Source: Timaviella sp038204505
GTDB taxonomy: Bacteria > Cyanobacteriota > Cyanobacteriia > Elainellales > Elainellaceae
Direction: 5' to 3'
DNA length: 64,000 bases
Assembly: GCA_038204505.1 (NCBI GenBank)
Contig: JBBRCV010000001.1
Coordinates: 1 to 64,000 of the forward strand
Positions 27,021-36,394 of this stretch are shown here, one piece after another; within the stretch, counting starts at the first letter, position 1; the number at the start of each line of letters is the position of its first letter. The notes under the pieces are model-generated. The model saw nothing but the letters and a program-made list of their open reading frames with translations. It was not told the DNA's origin and searched no databases. The translations under genes were made by a program, and so were the position numbers.

Positions 27021-27527
27021 CTATCGGCTTTGAGTGCCTTGCGGGCGGGCTTGACGACGCTCCTGGTGTTCTTGTCTATGTTGTTCCATTTGCTGACGCT
27101 GTTCTGGAGTCAGAATGGCATCCATCTGTTCTTTAGCAGCGCTTCTCACAGACTCAATTTGAGAGCGTTGGTCAGCGGTTAGATTAAGCGAGTCAAATCT
27201 TTGACCTGGCATTCCCCGATGTCCCTCTGGACGGGCGGTGCCTCGATTTGCTCTCGCGGCTTCCAGTTGCGCTTTCTGCTCGGCAGTCAGAATGTTGTCG
27301 ATCTGCGATCGCGTATTTTGGTGAATCTGTTCCATCTGTGCCTGTTGGTCAGACGTGAGATTCAGCCAGTTTCTATGGTGAGGCATTCTATTCTGGTCAT
27401 TAGGCTGTTCGGTAGGCGCAGGTGGTTTTTCTGTGGATTGAGAAAACGCAGGTAACGCCGAAGCGAAAGATAATGAGAGGGCGATCGCGCCAGCCAATAA
27501 TGACAGCGGCTTAAGTTGAGAATTCAT
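27021..27527 (-). CDS. Spy/CpxP-like periplasmic LTxxQ protein
   Basis: A 168-residue secreted protein. A signal peptide (SLLAGAIALSLSFASALPAFSQ) precedes four LTxxQ motifs (LTSDQ, LTAEQ, LTADQ, LTPEQ) arranged as two helical hairpins (about 55-100 and 115-155). This is the Spy/CpxP arrangement, whose members act as periplasmic chaperones or envelope-stress sensors. The tail is rich in Gln, Arg and His. It is divergent from a histidine kinase gene, and a link to envelope signalling is plausible but not shown. Confidence 0.87.
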   Translation of the reverse strand: MNSQLKPLSLLAGAIALSLSFASALPAFSQSTEKPPAPTEQPNDQNRMPHHRNWLNLTSDQQAQMEQIHQNTRSQIDNILTAEQKAQLEAARANRGTARPEGHRGMPGQRFDSLNLTADQRSQIESVRSAAKEQMDAILTPEQRQQMEQHRQEHQERRQARPQGTQSR

Positions 27528-27834
27528 TGCAGATCCTTAGTAATAAAAAGACCGAACAAACCGAATGTTCGATATTCAAATCTTAAGAGCGGCGATCGGT
27601 CTTCCACATCGATCTATTATCCTAATGTGATCTAGGACTAAAGTCCCAATTGTATGAGAACGTTGAGGTGTATGAGAACGTTGAGCATAACCGCACTTAA
27701 ACTTGGGAGAGTCAAACTCAAGAGAAAAGACTCTGAACAGACAGGTTTCCGCTACAGTAAAACTAGATTATTCTTCTCAGTCCGATCGCTTGCCAATTCA
27801 CTGCTCCTCCCATTCAACACCCTCATTGTTGACC
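27528..27834. other. Divergent intergenic region with direct repeats
   Basis: 307 bases between the Spy-like gene (leftward) and the sensor kinase (rightward). It contains two direct copies of TGTATGAGAACGTTGAG at 27651-27667 and 27669-27685. Their 18-base spacing would place two bound proteins at roughly two helical turns. It is a candidate regulator site or a recent duplication. Confidence 0.5.
27651..27685. repeat. 17-bp direct repeat (18-bp period) upstream of the sensor kinase
   Basis: Two exact copies of TGTATGAGAACGTTGAG with one base between, about 150 bases before the kinase ATG. The context suits an operator, but it also fits the window-wide microduplication pattern. Confidence 0.75.
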
Positions 27835-29130
27835 ATGCCTCGCCTCTTCCCATCCAGCACACCTTTAGAAGAGTCCTCGTCTAGGGGGTTCTTGCAACCT
27901 TCCGGAGTTTCGCAACGCGAGTCCCGTTTGTCTAACCACTCCTTTCGCCTCATTTTATATCTGGAATGGATTTTGCTCGGACTTGCCTTTCTGCTAGAAA
28001 TTCGACCCGCTCGATTTGGGATTAATGTCACAGCTCAAATCTTCATCACGCTGATTTTAGTTGGCTTTGGGCTAATGGGCTTGCGGCTTCCGGTATACAA
28101 GACTCGCAACAAAGTTCTATATACCGCAGTAGAAATCGTCTTGCTGATGCTAACGTTTTGGCTCGATCGCCGCACCGGATTTTTTCCGCTTCTGGGTCTC
28201 ATTATTGTCATCCGCAGTTGTCTAATTTTTCAGCAGATGGGACGTTTAGCAGTTGCAGGATTAGTATTTATTGCCTCGCTGCTGCTGCTGTTCTGGGGAA
28301 TGCCATCGCCACCTAGACGCAGACATGATATTTCCTCTGAGTCAATTGCAAATACTATCCTGACGCTCAACATTAACACAGCTATTACATTTGGATTAAC
28401 GCTGCTATTTATCTTACTATTAGTCAATGCGTTACTTTCAGAACGTCAGAGCCGTGAAAAATTATTGCTGGCAAACGATCAACTGCGTCAATATGCTCTG
28501 CGAATTGAAGACCAAGCCACACTTCAAGAACGAAACCGAATTGCGCGTGAAATCCATGATGCCTTGGGGCATACGCTGACCGCTCAAAGTATTCAACTAG
28601 AGAATGCACTGTTATTTTTGCCCCCCAATGCTGAAAAAACAAAGTCCTTTTTGCAGGAGTCCCAACGACTAGGCGCGAGGGCATTACAAGAAGTGCGGCG
28701 ATCGATCGCCACCTTACGATCTCATCCGTTACAAGGGCGATCGCTGCAAGATGCGATCGGGGTGGCGATCGCGGAGTTTCAAAGCACTACCGGAATTGAG
28801 GCGACCTCTACCCTACAGTTCCCCCAACTGATTCCGACTGAGATCAGCACTACCCTGTACCGAATTCTTCAAGAATCCCTCACCAATATCTCTAAACATA
28901 GTGCCGCAACTCAAGTCACCGTTGATCTCCGGCAACGCTACGATACTGTTCATCTTCAGATCGCGGACAATGGCAAGGGATTTGATCCAGAACGGAACAC
29001 TACTGGCTTTGGACTCCAAGGAATGCGAGAACGAACCACAAATCTAAAGGGAAAATTCCTCCTCTCCAGCCAATCGGAACAAGGCTGTTGCATCACTGTA
29101 TCAATTCCGTTACCTAAGCCATTGCTATGA
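27835..29130 (+). CDS. NarL-type (HisKA_3) membrane sensor histidine kinase
   Basis: A 431-residue kinase. About five hydrophobic segments (residues 35-200) form the membrane input. A short coiled coil leads to the HisKA_3 motif ERNRIAREIHDALGHTLTAQ with the phosphoacceptor His. A short ATPase domain has RILQESLTNISKH, DNGKGFD and TGFGLQGMRERT. The DesK/LiaS-like design suggests sensing of membrane or envelope state. The gene ends in an ATGA overlap with its response regulator. I chose the ATG at 27835 over one at 27703, because the upstream extension is polar and precedes no expected domain; this choice is moderately secure. Confidence 0.9.
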   Translation: MPRLFPSSTPLEESSSRGFLQPSGVSQRESRLSNHSFRLILYLEWILLGLAFLLEIRPARFGINVTAQIFITLILVGFGLMGLRLPVYKTRNKVLYTAVEIVLLMLTFWLDRRTGFFPLLGLIIVIRSCLIFQQMGRLAVAGLVFIASLLLLFWGMPSPPRRRHDISSESIANTILTLNINTAITFGLTLLFILLLVNALLSERQSREKLLLANDQLRQYALRIEDQATLQERNRIAREIHDALGHTLTAQSIQLENALLFLPPNAEKTKSFLQESQRLGARALQEVRRSIATLRSHPLQGRSLQDAIGVAIAEFQSTTGIEATSTLQFPQLIPTEISTTLYRILQESLTNISKHSAATQVTVDLRQRYDTVHLQIADNGKGFDPERNTTGFGLQGMRERTTNLKGKFLLSSQSEQGCCITVSIPLPKPLL

Positions 29131-29792
29131 CTCAGATTAAAATTCGATTGCTGCTCGTCGATGATCAACAGATTATTCGCCAAGGCTTGAGAAGTCTTCT
29201 TGAGGCAAAACCTGACTTAGAAGTCGTTGGCGAGGCAGAAAATGGACAGCAAGCTCTTACCCAAGTCGAAACGCTGCATCCTGATGTCGTGTTAATGGAT
29301 GTGCGAATGCCTGTAATGGATGGTGTTGCTGCCACTCGCCTAATTCATCAACAGTTTAGCCAAACCAAAGTACTTGTGCTAACCACCTTTGATGATGATG
29401 AATATGTTTCGCAAGCGATGCGATTAGGGGCACGCGGCTATCTACTCAAAGATACGCGTTCTGATGACCTGGCTGCCGCCATTCGAGCCATTCACAGCGG
29501 CTACACTCAGCTGGGTCCAGGGTTGATTGAAAAGGTCATTGCGCCAAGTCCATCTACGCTTCCGTCTCAACCCACTTCTCTACCCCTCGAACTAGCGGGA
29601 CTAACGGCGCGTGAGCGTGAGGTACTTAGTTTAATTATCGCCGGATCTAGCAATCGTGAAATTGCTGAGTCACTCTGTATTTCAGAACGAACGGTTAAAA
29701 ACCACATTACTCACATTTTAAGCCAATTAAAAGTACGCGATCGCACCCAAGCGGCAATGTTTGCCAGCGCATTTCTACTATTACTAGAATAA
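29127..29792 (+). CDS. NarL/LuxR-family response regulator
   Basis: A 221-residue regulator. The receiver (about 5-125) has LLLVDDQQIIRQG, phosphoacceptor in VVLMDVRMPVMDG, VLVLTTFDDD and YLLKDT. The C-terminal LuxR helix-turn-helix (about 155-215) reads LTAREREVLSLIIAGSSNRE and SERTVKNHITHIL. Its start overlaps the kinase stop by 4 bases, so the two are a cognate pair. Targets are unknown; the Spy-like gene across the divergent region is a candidate. Confidence 0.95.
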   Translation: MTQIKIRLLLVDDQQIIRQGLRSLLEAKPDLEVVGEAENGQQALTQVETLHPDVVLMDVRMPVMDGVAATRLIHQQFSQTKVLVLTTFDDDEYVSQAMRLGARGYLLKDTRSDDLAAAIRAIHSGYTQLGPGLIEKVIAPSPSTLPSQPTSLPLELAGLTAREREVLSLIIAGSSNREIAESLCISERTVKNHITHILSQLKVRDRTQAAMFASAFLLLLE

Positions 29793-29844
29793 CCCAATTA
29801 AGAGTAAAGCAATGGCGCGATCGAGTTCTTGAATGCAACGCCAA

Positions 29845-30600
29845 CTACTTATCAGTTACGGTATGCCATAGCTCTTTAAGCAGTCGCTTCACTTCTTTTT
29901 CTTTTCGAGCCACAGCAGTGCCCGCCTGACCTAGTTTTGTCTCAAACTCCGCTTGTTTCTGTTGTACTAAGCCCGATTCGAGGTCATCGGCTTGATTTTT
30001 TGCACTTTCATGCCAAACCTTAGCATTGTCTAAATGATGCTTTACTTCTTCATAGCGATCGCCATATCGAACCGCCAAATTTGCCTTTACAATTGCCAAC
30101 TGAGTTTGCAATTGACCATAGCGCTTCTTCAATAGAGAAGCTTCTTCAGTGTTTTTGACTCGATCTACCATAGTGGATAATAGCTCCTTAATTTCTGATG
30201 AATTATTTGAACTAGCCGATTCAAGTTCACTGACCGCTACGTTCATTGTTTCGTCTAAATCTCGTTCTTCTTCTTCCATACGAGACTGGAGCTGTTGTAT
30301 CTCTCGTTCCGTCCGACTAATAGCCTCCTGCTTAGAACGACTAATGCCTTCAAGCAATCCTTCTACTGAAGCAATGGCTTCATCCTTAGTGTGTTTGCCC
30401 CGTTCACCTAAGTTTTCCACTAAAGCGGCGATCGCATCTCGGACAATTAACCGAATTTCGCCAGAGCCTCCCTGTATCTCGTCTACAGCTTGGGAAACTG
30501 CACTTTTAATAATGTCTCGCAAGCGCTCTACTCGGACTTGCCCCTCAACCTTTGCTTGCTCTAAATCCGCTTTAACACGCTCTTTTACAGAATTAGACAT
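29845..30600 (-). CDS. Coiled-coil protein of unknown function
   Basis: A 251-residue, highly charged, almost entirely helical protein with no signal peptide or membrane segment. Heptad-like stretches run through residues about 1-40, 80-130 and 150-245 (for example SRTEREIQQLQSRMEEEERD). Similar apolipoprotein- or LEA-like coiled-coil proteins occur in cyanobacteria without a known role. It is convergent with the response regulator and has its own start about 90 bases after the antiporter gene end. I do not recognise a specific family. Confidence 0.7.
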   Translation of the reverse strand: MSNSVKERVKADLEQAKVEGQVRVERLRDIIKSAVSQAVDEIQGGSGEIRLIVRDAIAALVENLGERGKHTKDEAIASVEGLLEGISRSKQEAISRTEREIQQLQSRMEEEERDLDETMNVAVSELESASSNNSSEIKELLSTMVDRVKNTEEASLLKKRYGQLQTQLAIVKANLAVRYGDRYEEVKHHLDNAKVWHESAKNQADDLESGLVQQKQAEFETKLGQAGTAVARKEKEVKRLLKELWHTVTDK

Positions 30601-30690
30601 ATTAACTCTCGCAACTAAGGGATCAAGTATCTATCCTAAGCATTTACACAAAATAACCCCCTCTACCTAGAGAGAGAATTTTACAATAAC

Positions 30691-31908
30691 CTACGTAGCA
30701 TTATTTGTTTGGCGATCGTACCAGTTCATTAAAGGCGTAGCGGTGACACCATGGAGCACCACCGAAATTACAATCGTCACGAAAGTAATCCAAGCAATTT
30801 GCTCCCCCAGCTCATCTTTTAATCCCTCACCCAAAGCATAAGTTAAATAGTAAATAGAACCCACGCCTCGAATGCCAAACCAGCCCCATAGCAAGCGAAC
30901 CGGAGTCGGTTGCCCCATCGTACTAACCCATACACCTAGCGGACGAATGACAAAGAGCAATAGTCCAGCCATGGTTAAAGCAGGAACCAGAAAATTTCGT
31001 ATGGGTTCAATTAGCAGCAATGCTCCTAGAAGCAGAATGGTACTAACCTCAACGAGCTTTTCAATTCTTTCCATAAATTCCAACTGAGACAGACGCTTTT
31101 CAGGGTCATGATAGCTCCGCTGAGTCACAATACCCGCTATAAAAACTGCCAAAAACCCGTACCCATTGACCAGTTCGGCAATTGAATAAGTGACAAAAAC
31201 AATACCAATTGCCACAAAATCTTCCATGAGAGAGTCGGCTGGACGAATGCGCTGAAGACGTTTATCGATCCAGACAATGCCTCTTGGAACAAATATTCCT
31301 ACTGCAAAACCAGCCGCGATCGCCCAAAATAAGTCAATCAGCACCCATTCTTGAATCCAATTCTGCCAGTTGTCGTCCTTGATCCACCGTAATCCGAAGT
31401 AAACGAAAGGAAATGCTAAGGCATCATTCAATCCGCCTTCCGAAGTCAGACCAAACCGCAGTTCATCGCGATCGCTAGGATCAGAAAGTTGAACTTCGGA
31501 TGCCAGTACTGGGTCAGTCGGGGCAAGAATTGCCCCTAACAAAATAGCGGCTCCCCAGCTTAAGCCTAAGAGCCAATGACCCGCAGCCGCTGCTGCAAAA
31601 ATTGAAATAGGCATCACTAAGCCAATCAATTGGATCGTTGACTTCCAAGTCTTAAACTTAAAGCGCCGATTCATCTTTAGCCCGCAGCTAAAGAGAGAAA
31701 TTAGTACCACAAACTCAGTCAACCGTTGTAAAAACTCTGCTCCTGGACGCAATTGAATCAAATGAAATCCATAAGGTCCTAAAGCAATGCCTACACACAA
31801 ATAAATCAGGGCATAGGAAAAGGGCAAGCGTCCAATCCAACCAGAGCCTAATGTAACAAACAGCAGCAGGAAGCCGATGACTAACAGGTCAAGAATATAG
31901 ATATCCAT
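30691..31908 (-). CDS. CPA1-type cation/proton antiporter
   Basis: A 405-residue membrane protein with about 12 hydrophobic segments. Transport-core motifs of the NhaP/CPA1 family are visible: ILAPTDPVLASEVQLSD and TSEGGLNDALAFPFVYF, with the paired ND acidic site. GIRGVGSIYYLTYAL is near the C-terminus. It should exchange Na+ or K+ for H+ across the inner or thylakoid membrane for pH and salt homeostasis. The ion cannot be fixed from sequence. There is no cytoplasmic regulatory tail. It stands alone on this strand, downstream of a Crp-type regulator. Confidence 0.92.
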   Translation of the reverse strand: MDIYILDLLVIGFLLLFVTLGSGWIGRLPFSYALIYLCVGIALGPYGFHLIQLRPGAEFLQRLTEFVVLISLFSCGLKMNRRFKFKTWKSTIQLIGLVMPISIFAAAAAGHWLLGLSWGAAILLGAILAPTDPVLASEVQLSDPSDRDELRFGLTSEGGLNDALAFPFVYFGLRWIKDDNWQNWIQEWVLIDLFWAIAAGFAVGIFVPRGIVWIDKRLQRIRPADSLMEDFVAIGIVFVTYSIAELVNGYGFLAVFIAGIVTQRSYHDPEKRLSQLEFMERIEKLVEVSTILLLGALLLIEPIRNFLVPALTMAGLLLFVIRPLGVWVSTMGQPTPVRLLWGWFGIRGVGSIYYLTYALGEGLKDELGEQIAWITFVTIVISVVLHGVTATPLMNWYDRQTNNAT

Positions 31909-31963
31909 AATAGGTCTTGAGCAATATTCCGGTTAAAAATCTGGCTTTTGCTAGCGTAGTAGA

Positions 31964-31991
31964 TTGCCTCTCTCCTGTAGGAGAGAGGCAA
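31964..31991. terminator. Perfect 12-bp hairpin between regulator and antiporter genes
   Basis: TTGCCTCTCTCC and GGAGAGAGGCAA pair perfectly around a TGTA loop, 40 bases beyond the stop of the Crp-type gene. No T-run follows on either strand, so it is a weak terminator candidate or an RNA-processing/insulating hairpin. Confidence 0.45.
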
Positions 31992-32030
31992 GAAAAGAAG
32001 TCGATTTAGGGAGTTAAGTAACGTTAGAAC

Positions 32031-32645
32031 TTACGTTAATTCAGCAGAGTATCCTAACAGCATGTAGCGTTCTTCTGACCAATTCAGCATTCGTTCAGAT
32101 TGAAATTTTTGAAGCAAGCGAGTGACAGTAACCCGCGTTGAACCAATCACTTCTGCAATTTCTTGATGAGTTAAGCGAATTTTAATGATTTGCCCATCAT
32201 TTGTATCCTGTCCAAACTTGTCAGCAAACCAAAATAAAAATTTAAGTAATCTCTGCTCAACAGAGCTGCTGTGCATCATCCTCAAGAGTTCTTCCATTTG
32301 TTGAATGTGAGAAATCATTGCATCTAAAGGATAGGGCGACTCATTGGACAAGATGCAGACGGTTACATCCGTCAAGCAGTCTATTTGGTATGGGGCAATA
32401 TGAGATAAAGGCAAACCGATAATGTCATTAGTTCCCCAAAATCCTAAAGGAACAATTCCTGCATCTGTTCCCCACGTTGCAGTCCGCACAACACCGCTTT
32501 CAATTTGCCATAAAGTGTTTTGATTAAGAGGAATTGTTTCTCGACGCTGAAAATGCTGCAACGTTTTGGACAAAGATTTTTTTAAAGGATCAATAGTCTT
32601 AATTGAGTGGTCACTTAATGTTGTTATCATAGATGTAGTGTCCAA
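32031..32645 (-). CDS. Crp/Fnr-family transcription regulator
   Basis: A 204-residue regulator. The N-terminal jelly-roll (about 30-115) is degenerate and lacks the cAMP phosphate-binding GE...R pattern, so cAMP binding is unlikely. A dimerisation helix (about 115-150) is followed by the winged helix LTHQEIAEVIGSTRVTVTRLL, the standard Crp DNA-recognition motif. Short Crp proteins of this kind in cyanobacteria respond to redox, nitrogen or stress. It sits in the stress region next to a LuxR-type regulator but is transcribed separately from it. I cannot name its target site. Confidence 0.88.
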   Translation of the reverse strand: MDTTSMITTLSDHSIKTIDPLKKSLSKTLQHFQRRETIPLNQNTLWQIESGVVRTATWGTDAGIVPLGFWGTNDIIGLPLSHIAPYQIDCLTDVTVCILSNESPYPLDAMISHIQQMEELLRMMHSSSVEQRLLKFLFWFADKFGQDTNDGQIIKIRLTHQEIAEVIGSTRVTVTRLLQKFQSERMLNWSEERYMLLGYSAELT

Positions 32646-32812
32646 CTTGAGTTGATCAGTAGGAACTGACCAGTAGAAGAGTTAAAAGTATGACTTTTTA
32701 GCAGTACTTTTAACTCCCCTTTAGTAAATCAGAAGCGGAGTTCAGCAGACATCTGCCCCCAGGCATAGCCGCAGCCTCAAGGCAGAACTACAGTGTCTCT
32801 GAACCCTTTAGC

Positions 32813-33523
32813 TTATTTAACTAATCCAGCTCGAAGCGCCCGTACAGCCGCCTGAGTGCGATCGTCAACACACATTTTGTTAAGGATGTTACGAACATGG
32901 GTTTTAACCGTTCCCACCGTCAGGTAAAGCCGTTTTCCAATCGCATCATTGCTGCATCCTTCAACAATTAACCTCAACACGTCTAACTCTCGTACTGTTA
33001 AAGGAGAGTTTTGTAAAAGATGCCCAAACTCAGGATCAATTGCTTCGATCGCCACACTAGGAACAGCATCGGCTTCGGTGGAGCGCGTTTGCTTAAGAAT
33101 GACAGAAGCGATCGAGGGGTCGATCCAGTTATCACCCGCTGCTGTCACATGAATTGCACTCACTAGTTGTTCGGTGCTAGTGTCCTTCATGCAATAAGAA
33201 TCTGCACCTGCGGCGAAAGCTGCCAGCACAGCTTCTTCGCTATCATGCATAGTCAGGATTAGAATCCTGGTTTCTGTTGTTTGAGTAGCTCGGAAGCGGC
33301 GCGTCAGCTCAATTCCGTCCATATCAGGCAAGCCAATATCCACGATGGCGACCGTAGGGCGAGAGATCTGCAATAACTGCAAACCTTTCGTTCCATTTTC
33401 AGCCTCGCCTAGAATTTGGATATCGGGTTGTCGTTGTAAAGCAGCTTTCATGCCTATACGAGTCAGGTCATGATCTTCTACAAGCACAATTGTAATAAAG
33501 TCTGTCGTAATATTGTCCATCAC
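32813..33523 (-). CDS. NarL/LuxR-family orphan response regulator
   Basis: A 236-residue regulator. The receiver (about 9-130) has IVLVEDHDLTRIG, phosphoacceptor in AIVDIGLPDMDG, ILTMHDS and YCMKDT. The LuxR helix-turn-helix (about 170-232) has LTVRELDVLRLIVEGCSND and TVGTVKTHVRNIL. No kinase is adjacent. It is a paralogue in architecture, but not a close sequence match, of the regulator at 29127. 167 bases separate it from the Crp-type gene. Confidence 0.94.
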   Translation of the reverse strand: MMDNITTDFITIVLVEDHDLTRIGMKAALQRQPDIQILGEAENGTKGLQLLQISRPTVAIVDIGLPDMDGIELTRRFRATQTTETRILILTMHDSEEAVLAAFAAGADSYCMKDTSTEQLVSAIHVTAAGDNWIDPSIASVILKQTRSTEADAVPSVAIEAIDPEFGHLLQNSPLTVRELDVLRLIVEGCSNDAIGKRLYLTVGTVKTHVRNILNKMCVDDRTQAAVRALRAGLVK

Positions 33524-33889
33524 ACACCTCTCCAGAACATCATAAGGGCATTCATTTCTTTCATTCTGAGGCTCCGTTTAAGGTCACGATGTCGTCAATA
33601 AAACGAGTTTTTGCCGATAGGATTACTCCTAATGACATCATACCTATCATCGGATCGAGCCACGCTTCATTGTATCCCTCTTAAGGTAGATATTTCTAGA
33701 AAAAATTATTTGAATGTACTAAAAAAGGAGACAGAAGGATACTTCTGTCTCCCTATTGTTCTTTAGCATTTCTGAACGCCGGAATGACTCTGCTTTACTT
33801 TAAACAAATCTTCAAACCTTACAGATATCGACTCATCCCTAAAACTCGGCAATGTACGGATTCGTACATTAGTTCAGCAATGCCCAAGA
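33524..33889. other. Intergenic region holding the dps terminator
   Basis: 366 bases between two leftward genes. It carries the dps terminator at 33721-33752 and the promoter region of the response regulator to its left. I see no gene in it. Confidence 0.5.
33721..33752 (-). terminator. Intrinsic terminator of the dps transcript
   Basis: GGAGACAGAAG and CTTCTGTCTCC form a perfect 11-bp stem with a 4-base loop. Read on the minus strand, the stem is followed directly by six T residues. It lies about 140 bases downstream of the dps stop on the same strand. Confidence 0.88.
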
Positions 33890-34432
33890 CTAAACTCCGA
33901 CTGCTTCTTTTGAGGACATAGCAGGGCGATCGCCACTAGACTCTACTGCTTCGCCTTCCAGAAACGACCGAAGCATCCAAGCGATTTCTTCATGCTGCTC
34001 CATTAATCCGGTTAAGAAATCAGCAGTGCCATCATCTGAATAATCCTCGGCTGACTTTGTAATATGCTCACGCATGTTCCGAACGATAGCTTCATGGTCT
34101 TCGAGCAGATTCTTGACCATATTTGTGGCAGTGGGCAAGTCTCCAGAATGCTCCTTAATAGACGCGAGCTTCAAGAAACCTTCCATAGTTCCAATAGGGT
34201 AGCCGCCCAGCGTCCGAACTCGTTCAGCCATCGCATCAATGTTGGCTGTTAATACTTCATAGTGTGTTTCCCACAGCTTATGAAGCGTAATGAACTGAGG
34301 ACCCACCACGTCCCAATGGTACTTCTTAGTTTTCACTAGAAGCAGATAAGCGTCTGACACGTCATGGTTAAGTAGATCAATTACTCCTTTGCGCTGCTCG
34401 TCTGTCAAGCCAATGTTAATACGTTGCATCAT
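33890..34432 (-). CDS. Dps-family ferritin-like protein
   Basis: A 180-residue four-helix-bundle protein of the Dps family, which forms dodecamers that oxidise and store iron with peroxide and may protect DNA. The intersubunit ferroxidase signature is visible: the His in KTKKYHWDVVGPQF, then HKLWETHYEVLTANIDAMAERVRTLGG with the conserved His, Asp and Glu. The C-terminal helix has MEQHEEIAWMLRSFLE. The short tail after residue 160 carries few basic residues, so DNA binding by a Lys-rich tail is not obvious. It ends in a clear intrinsic terminator. Confidence 0.95.
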   Translation of the reverse strand: MMQRINIGLTDEQRKGVIDLLNHDVSDAYLLLVKTKKYHWDVVGPQFITLHKLWETHYEVLTANIDAMAERVRTLGGYPIGTMEGFLKLASIKEHSGDLPTATNMVKNLLEDHEAIVRNMREHITKSAEDYSDDGTADFLTGLMEQHEEIAWMLRSFLEGEAVESSGDRPAMSSKEAVGV

Positions 34433-34492
34433 GAGATCCTTCTGTAGATTACTGTGTACAAAAAACTGGTCTAGATTAACATCAATACTGCA

Positions 34493-34978
34493 TTAATTGA
34501 TCTTGCTTCTAATGTTACTCATAACATCTTCAATTGCATTCTCAACTCTACCTTCTGCATTCGCAGCTTTGCCTTGAATCTTAGCAACATTTTCTTTAGT
34601 TTGCCCGTCTGCTGCATCGCTTGCAGTTCTAACTTGCCTTGCTGGACTGTCAAAGCTGCGGTTTGCTTGCTCTTTGACCAACCTGACCTTTTTCATGACT
34701 GGACTGACAACGCCAGTTTTGTCTATTGCAGAATCGCTTTCAGTTTCAAGGTCATCTTTAACCTGGTTCTTCAGGTCATTCATGACGGTAGGCTGACTAG
34801 CGATCGCCCCATTAAACGCAACTACAACTCTTTTTTTCATTGGCTCTGCCAAAGCCATTGAACCATTGTTTAGATAAACACCTAACCACATAGCGGCGAT
34901 GATTAAAAAACAGCAGAGAATCGAGAGCAGATTGCGATCGGTATGACTTAGATGCTTTGCAGATAGAGCATTTCGCAT
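34493..34978 (-). CDS. Membrane-anchored LEA/CsbD-like stress protein, uncharacterised
   Basis: A 161-residue protein with one hydrophobic helix (LLSILCCFLIIAAMWLGVYL, about 19-38), then a polar, charged, Ala/Lys/Asn-rich tail. The end (KENVAKIQGKAANAEGRVEN) resembles CsbD or LEA-type repeats. The tail is probably periplasmic. Context with Dps and a lipoprotein of similar composition suggests a stress role, but I cannot name a function. Confidence 0.65.
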   Translation of the reverse strand: MRNALSAKHLSHTDRNLLSILCCFLIIAAMWLGVYLNNGSMALAEPMKKRVVVAFNGAIASQPTVMNDLKNQVKDDLETESDSAIDKTGVVSPVMKKVRLVKEQANRSFDSPARQVRTASDAADGQTKENVAKIQGKAANAEGRVENAIEDVMSNIRSKIN

Positions 34979-35315
34979 TAGACAATCCTTGCGCTTAAGC
35001 TATGCAGTCCATTGACTTGCCACTGACATGACAAGGCGGTTAAGCCAGTGTATTGGTCGAGCTATCGATAGCCTTAATAGTCCCACATCAAAGTAGGTCA
35101 AAAATCGTCCTATAGGTAGAGCTTAAAACTCAGCTTTTACCTTGCTGTCTGTATAAATCTATATGAATCTGTGTAAACAAGTTACTGGGAGGCTTATTAT
35201 ATTGGGCACCCCTCATTAGATAGATTAAGTCATGGGTTAATCTACAACTTTTGTTAGAAGATAGGTCTAATTATTAGATCTATTCTCTATAAGTAAGTTA
35301 GATTGAGGTTTTACA
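34979..35315. other. Divergent intergenic region with small palindromes
   Basis: 337 bases between two divergent stress-type genes. It contains the palindromes GCTATCGATAGC (35061-35072) and TCTAATTATTAGA (35266-35278). The second lies about 40 bases before the lipoprotein ATG and is a possible operator. No gene is seen. Confidence 0.4.
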
Positions 35316-35927
35316 ATGCGCCAGTTTTTCCATCAAGCGATCGCCAGTATCGCATTTAATGTCAAAACTTTGTTGTCTACTCTATTCTCTAAAAAGGTTG
35401 GAGTGGTAGTTGCAGCTATGGCTTTGTTATTTGTTAGTACAGGCTGTAACCCTCCTGCACCTAACGTGGTTGGTAATAGTGGTACCTATGATGAAAGAAA
35501 AGGGCAACAGACTGAGCTATATGACGGCGTTCAGCCTGCTACAGGTGGAATGAATCAGCACAATGATGATTTTAGATACGATAGAGGTGCGACCCAAGGT
35601 AAGACAGATCAAATGATTCGGCAAGCCGATCGCAATCTCGATAAAACTAAAACTCCCAAAGATGCTGTAGACGAACTTAAGAATGCCAACCCAGGTGACA
35701 ACATTCGCAGAAATACGGAAGCAGCGAAGAATACCCTGGACAAGGTAGGAAATGATGTCTCAGAAGGTACTAAGAGAGGGACTGAGAATCTAAAAGCTAA
35801 TCTTAAGAAAGCAGAAAGGAATGTCAAAGGATTCGCAGACGATGCAACCGACCAGGCTCAGCGAACTGGAGAAGGCGCTCTGAAGACGACTCAACGTGCC
35901 ATTGATGATGTAACGGATCGGACTTAG
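35316..35927 (+). CDS. LEA-like lipoprotein
   Basis: A 203-residue predicted lipoprotein. A long N-region and hydrophobic helix (VGVVVAAMALLFV) end in the lipobox VSTGC, giving a lipid-modified Cys at about residue 43. The mature part is hydrophilic and disordered to helical, with LEA-like 11-mer character near the end (NLKANLKKAERNVKGFADDA). Similar cyanobacterial lipoproteins are uncharacterised. It is followed by a terminator hairpin at 35974. Its composition matches the divergent gene at 34493, and the two may act together in desiccation or osmotic stress (inference). Confidence 0.78.
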   Translation: MRQFFHQAIASIAFNVKTLLSTLFSKKVGVVVAAMALLFVSTGCNPPAPNVVGNSGTYDERKGQQTELYDGVQPATGGMNQHNDDFRYDRGATQGKTDQMIRQADRNLDKTKTPKDAVDELKNANPGDNIRRNTEAAKNTLDKVGNDVSEGTKRGTENLKANLKKAERNVKGFADDATDQAQRTGEGALKTTQRAIDDVTDRT

Positions 35928-36394
35928 TTTTTGGATAAGTTTTGAGAACTTTCTGTAGAGTTCTTTAGTGAAGCAACGCATCCTTTCGCCAGAGAGGTAT
36001 GCGTTGTTTTATAGATGGATATTGGCGATCGCCATCTAAGGGAGTTGCAATTAAATACCGCCCCGAACTGCCCCCAAAATCCTCCATTCTGGGGGCGGAT
36101 AAGTTAATGCATCCCATTGGAGTTTTATTTTCACGCAACTCCCTAAAAGCCAGGTTTCTCTGCTAGATGCTCATAGCGGCTAGGTTTAGTTAGCAACACA
36201 GTTACTTATCCTCTCCCCAACTCTTTTAATTTAGGAAAGGTGCTTTTGCTGTAGGAAAGAGGCTTTGAGAGACTCACACTTCCATTGAGTCGCGATAATT
36301 CATCCAAATTTACTTCTTTAGCTAGAAGGCTAATCTGAATAGATTAGCGAGACTGGATACAGGAGCCGATATTGCATAGTCGGTAAATAGCCTA
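35928..36394. other. Intergenic region with two hairpins
   Basis: 467 bases without a gene. It contains the lipoprotein terminator (35974-36010) and a GC-rich hairpin at 36070-36096 (GCCCCCAAAAT against ATTCTGGGGGC, one mismatch, loop CCTCC). The promoter of the next gene should be near its right end. Confidence 0.5.
35974..36010 (+). terminator. Terminator after the lipoprotein gene
   Basis: CAACGCAT and ATGCGTTG pair with a 17-base loop and are followed by TTTT. It lies 47 bases past the lipoprotein stop. Confidence 0.7.

Noticed and set aside
31964..31991. Classical rho-independent terminator
   Set aside because: The stem is perfect, but neither strand has a following T-run, so I list it only as a weak candidate.
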